From Thiobacillus sp. UBA6205 (GTDB lineage Bacteria > Pseudomonadota > Gammaproteobacteria > Burkholderiales > Thiobacillaceae), in the NCBI GenBank assembly GCA_002421825.1, contig DISR01000012.1, positions 1-9,473 of the forward strand: 9,473 nucleotides of DNA, in the 5' to 3' direction. The notes beneath the pieces are model-generated. The model was not told the origin of the DNA. It saw only the letters and a list, made by a program, of their open reading frames with translations, and did not search any database. Both the position numbers and the translations under genes were made by a program. Position 1 is the first letter of the stretch, and each line of letters begins with the position of its first letter. Positions 1 through 5,716 of this stretch are shown in pieces.

Positions 1-1574
1 ACATGACCGACTGCCACGCGCAGCTTCTGCCCATCCATTTCCGCGAGCCGAGCGTCAACCTCGGCGTCGGCAGCGCGAGCGGCCGACCGCCGCACCTGGT
101 CGGCGAGCATCTGCTCAGGCATTTCAAAATCAGGCCTGGCACCCGCGAGGCGCATGCCTTCACCTATCTCGACTTCGTGCAGGCAGCGCGCACCTACGGC
201 AAGGTGGGCGGTTTCGCGCACCTGAAAACCCTGGTCGACCGCGTGCGCGCGCAGCGCCCCGGCGCTCTGCTGCTGGACGGCGGCGATACCTGGCAGGGCT
301 CGGCCACCTCGCTGTGGACCAACGCACAGGACATGGTGGATGCCTGCATCCAGCTGGGCGTGAACGTGATGACCCCGCACTGGGAAATGACCTATGGCGC
401 CACGCGCGTGATGGAAGTCGTCAACAACGACTTCAAGAAGGCCGGCATCGACTTCATCGCGCAGAACATCGTCACCGCAGATTTCGGCGATCAGGTGTTC
501 AAACCCTACGTCATCAAGCAGATGAATGGCGTGAACGTCGCCATCATCGGCCAGGCCTTCCCCTACACCCCCATCGCCCACCCCAGGCACCTGGTGCCGG
601 ACTGGAGCTTCGGCATCCGCGACGATTCCATGCAGAAGTGGGTCGACGAGGTGCGCGCCAAGGGTGCGCAGGTGGTGGTGGTGCTGTCGCACAACGGCAT
701 GGACACAGACATCAAGATGGCTTCCCGCGTTACCGGCATCGACGCCATCCTCGGCGGCCACACCCACGACGGCGTGCCGCAGCCGGTTCCGGTGAAGAAC
801 GCCAGGGGGATCACCCTGGTCACCAACGCCGGCTCCAACGGCAAGTTCCTCGGCGTCCTGGATTTCGACGTCCAGAACGGCAAGATCTCCGGCTGGAACT
901 ACCGCCTGCTGCCGATTTTCGCCAACCTGCTGCCGGCCGACCCGCAGATGGACGCGCTGATCAGGAAAGTGCGCGCACCCTACGAAGCCAAGCTCGGCGA
1001 GAAGCTCGCGGTGACCGACGATTTCCTCTTCCGCCGGGGCAATTTCAACGGCACCTTCGACCAGGTCATCCTCGACGCGCTGATGAAGGTGAAAGGCGCG
1101 GACGCAGCGTTCTCGCCCGGATTCCGCTGGGGCACCTCGCTTCTGCCGGGCGACGCCATCACCCTGGAGCGCGTCATGGACCAGACCGCCGTCACCTACC
1201 CGCAGACCACGCTCACCAACATGACGGGCGAGATGATCAAGACAATCATGGAAGACGTCTGCGACAACCTGTTCAACGCCGATCCCTACTACCAGCAGGG
1301 CGGCGACATGGTGCGCGTCGGCGGCATCCAGTACACCGTGAACCCGCATGCCAGGATGGGCCGCCGCATTTCCGGCATGATGCTGGACGGCAAGCCAGTT
1401 TCCCCCACCCGGACCTACAAGGTCGCCGGCTGGGCGCCGGTGGGCGAGGGCGTGACCGGCACCCCGATCTGGGACGTGGTCGCCGAATACCTGCGCGACA
1501 TCAAGGTGGTGAAGCCGGTCCGGCTCAACCTGCCCAAGGTGGTGGGCATGCGCGGCAATCCCGGCATGGGCTGA
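1..1574 (+). CDS. soxB: SoxB thiosulfohydrolase, 5'-truncated by window edge
   Basis: This is the periplasmic di-manganese hydrolase of the Sox pathway, which releases sulfate from the sulfonate bound to the SoxY carrier. About 523 residues are visible, numbered here from the Met codon at position 3. That Met is internal: it lies inside the N-terminal metal motif TDCHAQL, and the true start with its export signal lies upstream of the window. The metallophosphoesterase-type ligands are all visible: D3/H5, D95 in GGDTWQGS, H126 in PHWEMTYG, H230 in LSHNG, and H253/H255 in GGHTHD. The C-terminal 5'-nucleotidase-like domain includes LTNMTGEMIKTIMEDVCDN and a QQGGDMVRVGG segment typical of SoxB. 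The stop is TGA at 1572-1574, and a strong terminator follows, so the gene ends its transcription unit. Other sox genes are presumably upstream but cannot be seen. Identity is near certain from the motif set. Confidence 0.95.
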   Translation, partial: MTDCHAQLLPIHFREPSVNLGVGSASGRPPHLVGEHLLRHFKIRPGTREAHAFTYLDFVQAARTYGKVGGFAHLKTLVDRVRAQRPGALLLDGGDTWQGSATSLWTNAQDMVDACIQLGVNVMTPHWEMTYGATRVMEVVNNDFKKAGIDFIAQNIVTADFGDQVFKPYVIKQMNGVNVAIIGQAFPYTPIAHPRHLVPDWSFGIRDDSMQKWVDEVRAKGAQVVVVLSHNGMDTDIKMASRVTGIDAILGGHTHDGVPQPVPVKNARGITLVTNAGSNGKFLGVLDFDVQNGKISGWNYRLLPIFANLLPADPQMDALIRKVRAPYEAKLGEKLAVTDDFLFRRGNFNGTFDQVILDALMKVKGADAAFSPGFRWGTSLLPGDAITLERVMDQTAVTYPQTTLTNMTGEMIKTIMEDVCDNLFNADPYYQQGGDMVRVGGIQYTVNPHARMGRRISGMMLDGKPVSPTRTYKVAGWAPVGEGVTGTPIWDVVAEYLRDIKVVKPVRLNLPKVVGMRGNPGMG

Positions 1575-1597
1575 TTCCAGCCAGCCAGCAACGCCAC

Positions 1598-1621
1598 AAC
1601 GGGGCTACGGCCCCGTTTTTT
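1598..1621 (+). terminator. Rho-independent terminator after soxB
   Basis: A perfect 8-bp stem (1598-1605 with 1610-1617) is closed by a TACG loop. On a C-G closing pair this makes the extra-stable C(UACG)G form of the UNCG tetraloop. A run of six T residues (1616-1621) follows directly. It lies 23 nt after the soxB stop and separates the sox unit from the nor promoter. Confidence 0.9.
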
Positions 1622-1676
1622 GCGGCCGATTTGCAACATCCGGGCGCAACTTCCCGCGCCCGAATGACGCGGGGGT

Positions 1677-1704
1677 TTGCAAACATGTATTTGAAATGCA
1701 TAAT
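1677..1704 (+). promoter_or_regulatory. Sigma-70-like promoter of the nor operon
   Basis: A candidate -35 TTGCAA (1677-1682, 4 of 6 to consensus) and -10 CATAAT (1699-1704, 5 of 6) are separated by 16 nt. The region is clearly more AT-rich than its surroundings. Predicted transcription would start near 1711, giving a leader of about 70 nt before norC. A 10-nt palindrome GTTTGCAAAC (1675-1684) overlaps the -35 box. No TTGAT-N4-ATCAA FNR/DNR box was found here. The promoter call is inferred from sequence match and position only. Confidence 0.6.
1685..1701 (+). promoter_or_regulatory. NsrR operator (NO-responsive repressor site)
   Basis: ATGTATTTGAAATGCAT is an 8-1-8 inverted repeat with a single arm mismatch. 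It fits the published NsrR pattern ATGYATTT-N-AAATRCAT at every position. NsrR is an Rrf2-family Fe-S protein that represses NO-detoxification genes until NO attacks its cluster. The site fills the promoter spacer and overlaps the -10 box, the position expected for repression by blocking polymerase. Its target, norCB, is also a typical NsrR target. The nsrR gene itself is not in the window. Confidence 0.8.
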
Positions 1705-1710
1705 AAGGTC

Positions 1711-1749
1711 CGCGATTCGGATTTGGGCAGGATAGCGATCCGAACCGCG
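1711..1749 (+). promoter_or_regulatory. Inverted repeat / hairpin in the norC leader
   Basis: Positions 1711-1722 pair with 1738-1749: 11 of 12 pairs match, with one A-C mismatch at 1715/1745. The loop is about 15 nt. It begins at the predicted transcription start, so the nor mRNA would carry a 5'-terminal stem-loop about 35 nt ahead of the norC start. It could stabilise the message or be a second operator for a dimeric regulator. No T run follows, so it is not a terminator. Confidence 0.5.
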
Positions 1750-1783
1750 CTTCCCACCCTAGACAGCGAGGATACCAACCATC

Positions 1784-2209
1784 ATGAGCTCGGCGTTCAC
1801 CAAATCCGCAGCCCGTAACATCTTCTACGGCGGCGCGGTGTTCTTTTTCCTGTTGTTACTCGGACTCACTTTCGACACCATGCAGACGCTTCCCAAACGC
1901 GACAACCGCGCCAACCTGACCGACTCGGTCGAGCGCGGCAAGCATATCTGGGAAACGCGCAACTGCATCGGTTGCCACACGCTGCTGGGAGAAGGTGCCT
2001 ATTTCGCTCCCGAGCTCGGCAACGTCTATACCCGCCGCGGTCCGGAGTTCATCAAGGCGTGGATCAAGGCCCAGCCCACCGGCGCGCCCGGACGCCGCCA
2101 GATGCCCAATTTCAACCTGAGCGAGGAGCAGCTCGACGATCTGGTTGCCTTCCTCAAATACGCGTCCGAGATCAACACGGCCAAGTGGCCGCCGAACATC
2201 GAAGGTTGA
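1784..2209 (+). CDS. norC: Nitric oxide reductase subunit C (cytochrome c)
   Basis: NorC is the membrane-anchored mono-heme cytochrome c that passes electrons from soluble donors to NorB in cNOR. The 141-residue product has the usual family length. It has one N-terminal membrane anchor (about residues 13-30, FYGGAVFFFLLLLGLTF), which is uncleaved in this family. The heme attachment motif CIGCH is at 61-65. A likely axial Met is M107 in RQMPNF, and a typical C-terminal helix (LSEEQLDDLVAFLKYASEI) follows. The ATG at 1784 is preceded by GAGGA at 1768-1772, a rather long 11-nt spacing. norB follows after 39 nt, so the two subunits are co-transcribed. It is the first gene behind the NsrR-controlled promoter. 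Confidence 0.97.
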   Translation: MSSAFTKSAARNIFYGGAVFFFLLLLGLTFDTMQTLPKRDNRANLTDSVERGKHIWETRNCIGCHTLLGEGAYFAPELGNVYTRRGPEFIKAWIKAQPTGAPGRRQMPNFNLSEEQLDDLVAFLKYASEINTAKWPPNIEG

Positions 2210-2248
2210 TTTGATTCGACCCAATTACGCACAGAAAGGGAGCTATTC

Positions 2249-3625
2249 ATGAAATACCAATCCCAGGCGGTCGCGAAGCCTTATTTCATCGCGGCAATCG
2301 GGCTGTTCGTCGGCCAGATCCTGTTCGGCCTCATCATGGGCCTGCAATACGTGGTCGGCGACTTCCTGTTCCCGGCCATCCCCTTCAACGTCGCCCGCAT
2401 GGTGCACACCAACCTGCTGATCGTGTGGCTGCTGTTCGGCTTCATGGGCGCGGCGTATTACCTGATTCCGGAGGAATCCGAACGCGAGCTTTACAGTCCG
2501 AAGCTCGCGCTCGCCATGTTCTGGATATTCCTCGTGGCCGGCGCCCTGACCATCGTCGGCTACCTGTTCGTACCCTACGCCAAGCTCGCCGAAATGACCG
2601 GCAACGATCTGCTGGCGACCATGGGCCGCGAATTCCTCGAGCAGCCTCTGCCCACCAAGATCGGCATCGTGATCGTGGCGCTGGCCATGCTGTTCAACCT
2701 GTCGATGACCGTGCTCAAGGGCCGCAAGACCGCGATCAACCTGGTCATGCTGCTCGGCCTGTGGGGCCTGGCGATCTTCTTCCTGTTCTCCTTCTACAAC
2801 CCGGCCAACCTGGTGAAGGACAAGTTCTACTGGTGGTGGGTCGTGCACCTGTGGGTGGAAGGCGTGTGGGAGCTGATCATGGGCGCGATGCTGGCCTTCG
2901 TGCTGGTCAAGGTGACCGGCGTCGACCGCGAGGTGATCGAGAAGTGGCTGTATGTGATCATCGCCATGGCGCTCATCACCGGCCTGGTCGGCATGGGCCA
3001 CCATTACTACTGGATCGGCACACCCGAATACTGGCAGTGGTGGGGCAGCGTGTTCTCCGCCCTGGAGCCTATTCCCTTCTTCATGATGACGCTGTTCGCC
3101 TTCAACATGGTCAACCGCCGCCGCCGCGAGCACCCGAACAAGGCCGCCGTGCTGTGGGCACTGGGCACCGGCGTGATGGCCTTCCTCGGCGCGGGCGTGT
3201 GGGGCTTCCTGCACACCCTGGCCCCGGTGAACTACTACACCCACGGCAGCCAGATCACTGCGGCGCACGGCCACATGGCCTTCTACGGCGCCTATGTGAT
3301 GGTGGTGCTCACCATGATCAGCTACACCATGCCGCTGCTGCGCGGCCGCGAGGCCAACAGCCCCAAGGCACAGGTATTGGAAATGTGGGCGTTCTGGCTG
3401 ATGACCGTCTCCATGGTGTTCATCACGCTGTTCCTCACCGCCGCCGGCATCCTGCAGATCTGGCTGCAGCGCATGGGCGAAACGCCGCTGGGCTTCATGG
3501 CCACGCAGGACCAGGTCGCGCTGTTCTACTGGATGCGCGAATACACCGGCCTGGTGTTCTTCACCGGCCTCATGCTGTACATCGGCAGCTTCTTCGTGAA
3601 GGGCGACAAGACCCAGGCTTCCTGA
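2249..3625 (+). CDS. norB: Nitric oxide reductase subunit B (catalytic)
   Basis: NorB is the catalytic integral membrane subunit of cNOR, a heme-copper oxidase relative that reduces 2 NO to N2O at a heme b3/non-heme FeB centre. The product has 458 residues and about twelve hydrophobic segments. All key ligands are present: H53 and H342 (low-spin heme b), H340 (heme b3), and H200, H251, H252 plus E204 (FeB). E208 and E273, which match the conserved glutamates E215 and E280 of the Pseudomonas aeruginosa enzyme, are also kept. The numbering is offset from that protein by a constant 7, so no internal indel is apparent. The lack of a quinol-binding N-terminal extension and the adjacent norC show it is the cytochrome c-dependent type (cNOR), not qNOR. 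A good Shine-Dalgarno sequence (AAAGGGAG, 2235-2242) supports the ATG at 2249. Confidence 0.98.
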   Translation: MKYQSQAVAKPYFIAAIGLFVGQILFGLIMGLQYVVGDFLFPAIPFNVARMVHTNLLIVWLLFGFMGAAYYLIPEESERELYSPKLALAMFWIFLVAGALTIVGYLFVPYAKLAEMTGNDLLATMGREFLEQPLPTKIGIVIVALAMLFNLSMTVLKGRKTAINLVMLLGLWGLAIFFLFSFYNPANLVKDKFYWWWVVHLWVEGVWELIMGAMLAFVLVKVTGVDREVIEKWLYVIIAMALITGLVGMGHHYYWIGTPEYWQWWGSVFSALEPIPFFMMTLFAFNMVNRRRREHPNKAAVLWALGTGVMAFLGAGVWGFLHTLAPVNYYTHGSQITAAHGHMAFYGAYVMVVLTMISYTMPLLRGREANSPKAQVLEMWAFWLMTVSMVFITLFLTAAGILQIWLQRMGETPLGFMATQDQVALFYWMREYTGLVFFTGLMLYIGSFFVKGDKTQAS

Positions 3626-3634
3626 ACCCGCTTC

Positions 3635-3654
3635 CCGCCCGGTTCGCCGGGCGG
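3635..3654 (+). repeat. Intercistronic hairpin between norB and norE
   Basis: A perfect 8-bp GC-only stem (3635-3642 with 3647-3654) is closed by a TTCG loop on a G-C pair. It lies in the 42-nt norB-norE gap and no T run follows, so it is unlikely to be an intrinsic terminator. Such hairpins often set mRNA 3' ends after processing and can give higher norCB than downstream expression. The right arm also contains the most purine-rich stretch upstream of norE, 14 nt before its ATG. Confidence 0.6.
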
Positions 3655-3667
3655 CTGCTGAACCGCC

Positions 3668-4261
3668 ATGAATATTGCCATTGCACTACCCACGCCGCAG
3701 GATCGCCCTGGCACATTGCCGGGCGACCTGGCGATGTGGTTCTTCATCTTCGCCGAACTGCTCGTGTTCGGCGTCCTCTTTCTCGCGTACGCGTTCGCGC
3801 GCGCACGCAATGTCGAACTGTTCGACGCCTCGCAGCACAATCTCGACCGGCTGAGCGGCGCCATCAACACGGCACTGCTCATCACCAGCAGCTACTTCGT
3901 GGTCCGCGCCGTCGACCGCATCCGCCACGGCGCATCGCGCGCCTGCGCCGCCTGGCTGGCAGCAGCCATGGCCCTGGGCGCCGCCTTCCTGGCGCTGAAG
4001 CTCGTCGAGTTCGGCGGCAAGTTCGCCGCCGGCATCACGATGTCGACCAACACCTTCTTCATGTTCTACATCGGCCTGGGGTTCTTCCATTTCATGCACG
4101 TCGTGCTCGGCATGGTCATTCTCGGCTATGTCGCGGTGAAGGCCTGGCAAGGCGGCTACAGCGCGGCCGATCACACCGGCGTGGAAACCGGCGCCTCCTA
4201 CTGGCACATGGTCGACCTGGTATGGATCGTGCTCTTTCCGCTCATCTACGTGATGCACTGA
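3668..4261 (+). CDS. norE: NorE-like protein (cytochrome c oxidase subunit III family)
   Basis: This is a membrane protein of the heme-copper oxidase subunit III family, the NorE branch that accompanies norCB in many denitrifiers. It is not part of the purified cNOR complex; in Paracoccus it supports full NOR activity, by an unclear mechanism. The 197 residues show about five hydrophobic helices (roughly 21-43, 64-80, 94-112, 128-155, 176-195). Subunit III hallmarks are visible: GDLAMWFFIFAE at the first helix, NTALLITSSYF in the second, and the C-terminal YWHMVDLVWIVLFPLIYV. The ATG at 3668 has only a weak ribosome site, and the GC hairpin just upstream may limit its translation. Four nt separate it from the next gene. 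The family is certain; norE is assigned by context. Confidence 0.88.
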   Translation: MNIAIALPTPQDRPGTLPGDLAMWFFIFAELLVFGVLFLAYAFARARNVELFDASQHNLDRLSGAINTALLITSSYFVVRAVDRIRHGASRACAAWLAAAMALGAAFLALKLVEFGGKFAAGITMSTNTFFMFYIGLGFFHFMHVVLGMVILGYVAVKAWQGGYSAADHTGVETGASYWHMVDLVWIVLFPLIYVMH

Positions 4262-4265
4262 GACC

Positions 4266-4514
4266 ATGAAACAGGCGACCGCCCTCTGGCTGCTCCTGCT
4301 GGCATTGACCGCACTGACCACGCAGGCCTCCACCCTTGCCGCGGGCATGATTGTGCCGCTGGCGCTGGCCGCGACCTTCATCAAGGGCCAGGTCGTCATC
4401 GACCACTTCATGGCGCTCCGACACGTCGCCGGCATCTTGCGCTGGCTGGTGCCGGCCTGGCTCATGCTGTTGCTCGGCCTCATCGCCTACGCATTCACCC
4501 TGAACCCGAACTGA
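4266..4514 (+). CDS. norF: NorF-like small membrane protein (COX subunit IV-like)
   Basis: This is a small integral membrane protein of the NorF / prokaryotic cytochrome c oxidase subunit IV-like type. NorF partners NorE in nor operons, and in Paracoccus both improve NOR activity. The 82 residues contain three hydrophobic segments (about 4-24, 26-40, 58-78). The most diagnostic stretch is the middle one, FIKGQVVIDHFMALRHV (38-54), which matches the family's conserved K-x-x-x-I-x-x-x-FM-x-LR pattern. The start at 4266 lies 4 nt after the norE stop with no clear ribosome site, suggesting translational coupling to norE. norQ begins 12 nt after its stop. Its short length and low complexity make the call dependent on this motif and on context. 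Confidence 0.78.
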   Translation: MKQATALWLLLLALTALTTQASTLAAGMIVPLALAATFIKGQVVIDHFMALRHVAGILRWLVPAWLMLLLGLIAYAFTLNPN

Positions 4515-4526
4515 GCGGAGACCCGC

Positions 4527-5342
4527 ATGAACGATCTCACCGAAGCCGCCGTCGCCGCAAAGGCCGGGGTGCCCTGGTATCACCCCGTCGGCCGCGAGTG
4601 CGAACTGTTCGAATACGCCTTCCGCAACCGCCTGCCGCTCCTCGTCAAGGGCCCGACCGGCTGCGGCAAGACGCGCTTCGTCGCGCACATGGCCGCGCGC
4701 CTAAAGCGGCCGCTCATCACCGTGGCCTGCCACGACGACCTCACCGCCGCCGACCTGGTCGGTCGCCATCTCATCGGCGACGGCCAGACCCTCTGGTCAG
4801 ACGGCCCGCTCACCCGCGCGGTGCGCCAGGGCGGCATCTGCTATCTGGACGAGGTGGTCGAGGCGCGCAAGGACACCACCGTGGTCCTGCACCCGCTCAC
4901 CGACGACCGCCGCATCCTGCCGCTCGAGCGCACCGGCGAGGAACTGCACGCGCCCGACGACTTCATGCTGGTGGTGTCGTACAACCCCGGCTACCAGAAC
5001 CTGCTGAAAAGCCTCAAGCCCTCAACCCGACAGCGCTTCGTCGCCATCACGCTCGGCTTTCCTCCGCGCGAAATCGAGGAGAAGATCCTCGTCGCCGAAA
5101 CCGGCGTCGCCCCGGCGATGGCGGCGCGCCTGGTGACGCTCGCCGGGCACCTGCGCGAACTCAAGGACCACGATCTCGAAGAAGCCGCCTCGACCCGCCT
5201 GCTGGTGTATGCGGCCGGCCTCATCGCCGCCGGCTGCGATCCGGTCGTCGCCTGCGACGCCGCGCTGGTGGAGCCGCTCACCGACGATGCCGACACCGCC
5301 GAGGCGCTCATCGAAGTGGTACGCGCGAGCTTCGGCGCATGA
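4527..5342 (+). CDS. norQ: NorQ, MoxR-type AAA+ ATPase for NOR activation
   Basis: This is a cytoplasmic AAA+ ATPase of the CbbQ/NirQ/NorQ branch of the MoxR family. It acts with NorD to make NorCB active, and published work links the pair to insertion of the FeB iron. The product has 271 residues, a normal family length. Walker A is GPTGCGKT (42-49) and Walker B is ICYLDEV (104-110). Sensor 1 is N153 in VVSYNPGYQ, arginine-finger candidates are R168/R170 in STRQRF, and a sensor 2-like segment is ASTRLLVYAA (221-230). The ATG at 4527 is preceded by GGAGA (4517-4521) at 5-nt spacing. Its stop overlaps the next start as ATGA. The partner norD lies two genes further on, whereas in the Paracoccus order norQ and norD are adjacent. 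Confidence 0.95.
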   Translation: MNDLTEAAVAAKAGVPWYHPVGRECELFEYAFRNRLPLLVKGPTGCGKTRFVAHMAARLKRPLITVACHDDLTAADLVGRHLIGDGQTLWSDGPLTRAVRQGGICYLDEVVEARKDTTVVLHPLTDDRRILPLERTGEELHAPDDFMLVVSYNPGYQNLLKSLKPSTRQRFVAITLGFPPREIEEKILVAETGVAPAMAARLVTLAGHLRELKDHDLEEAASTRLLVYAAGLIAAGCDPVVACDAALVEPLTDDADTAEALIEVVRASFGA

Positions 5343-5716
5343 ACGAATCCACTGGGCGCATCTCTCCCGCCGTGCTTGCCGAGGCGCTCTATCTCGTCAA
5401 CCTGCTGCTCGCGCCGGGGCTCGCCTTCATGCTTCTGCTGCTGCTGTTCCGCCGCCACCGCAGCAGCGCCGACGCGCTGACGCGCGGCCACGTGCGCCAG
5501 GCCTTCGCCGCCAGCCTCGCCGCCGGCTTCCTGCTGGTTGGCGTGCCCGGGCTGATCGCGCTCGCCGGCGACCTCGGCCAGGCCAATACGTGGACCGTGC
5601 TTCTGCTCTATTTCGTATGCGCACATGCGGCGCTGGTGCTGCTGGGCGTGCTCGCCCTCGCTCGCGCGCTCGCCGGCAAACCCTACGCCTACCCGCTGCT
5701 CGGAGGCTTCCAGTGA
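5339..5716 (+). CDS. Small three-helix membrane protein of the nor operon, function unknown
   Basis: A 125-residue hydrophobic protein begins at the ATG (5339) that overlaps the norQ stop as ATGA, and its own stop overlaps the next start as GTGA. It is therefore translationally coupled on both sides. Three membrane segments are visible (about 13-36, 55-76, 84-107). A short basic loop RRHRSS follows helix 1. The C-terminus ALAGKPYAYPLLGGFQ resembles the A-x-x-G-x-x-Y-x-YP ending of the DUF4870/Tic20-like small membrane proteins. That similarity is by eye and only suggestive. No metal-binding motif is evident apart from a lone Cys-Ala-His (94-96) in helix 3. Its place between norQ and a polyferredoxin suggests a role in NOR assembly or in anchoring the neighbouring redox protein; this is inference. 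A longer same-frame reading from 4598 is a shadow of norQ. Confidence 0.85.
   Translation: MNESTGRISPAVLAEALYLVNLLLAPGLAFMLLLLLFRRHRSSADALTRGHVRQAFAASLAAGFLLVGVPGLIALAGDLGQANTWTVLLLYFVCAHAALVLLGVLALARALAGKPYAYPLLGGFQ
5702..5707 (+). promoter_or_regulatory. Ribosome binding site fixing the GTG start at 5713
   Basis: GGAGGC lies 5 nt before the GTG at 5713, inside the last codons of the preceding gene. It selects this GTG over upstream in-frame codons that would overlap the previous gene deeply, and it makes the junction a 4-nt GTGA overlap. Confidence 0.7.

Noticed and set aside
1640..1660. Possible FNR/DNR-like site (TTGC...GCAA spacing) upstream of the nor promoter
   Set aside because: The half-sites do not match TTGAT/ATCAA and the spacing is wrong for a 14-bp FNR-family box.
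2243..3274. A 343-codon open frame on the minus strand opposite norB
   Set aside because: Its His/Gln/Glu-rich composition is the mirror of hydrophobic norB codons. It has no motif and no ribosome site worth noting.
4314..4325. The 12-nt CTGACCACGCAG in norF is repeated in the left arm of the norD hairpin (7847-7858)
   Set aside because: Both encode the same short peptide LTTQ with preferred codons, in frame. Without a third copy this is best explained by chance and codon bias.
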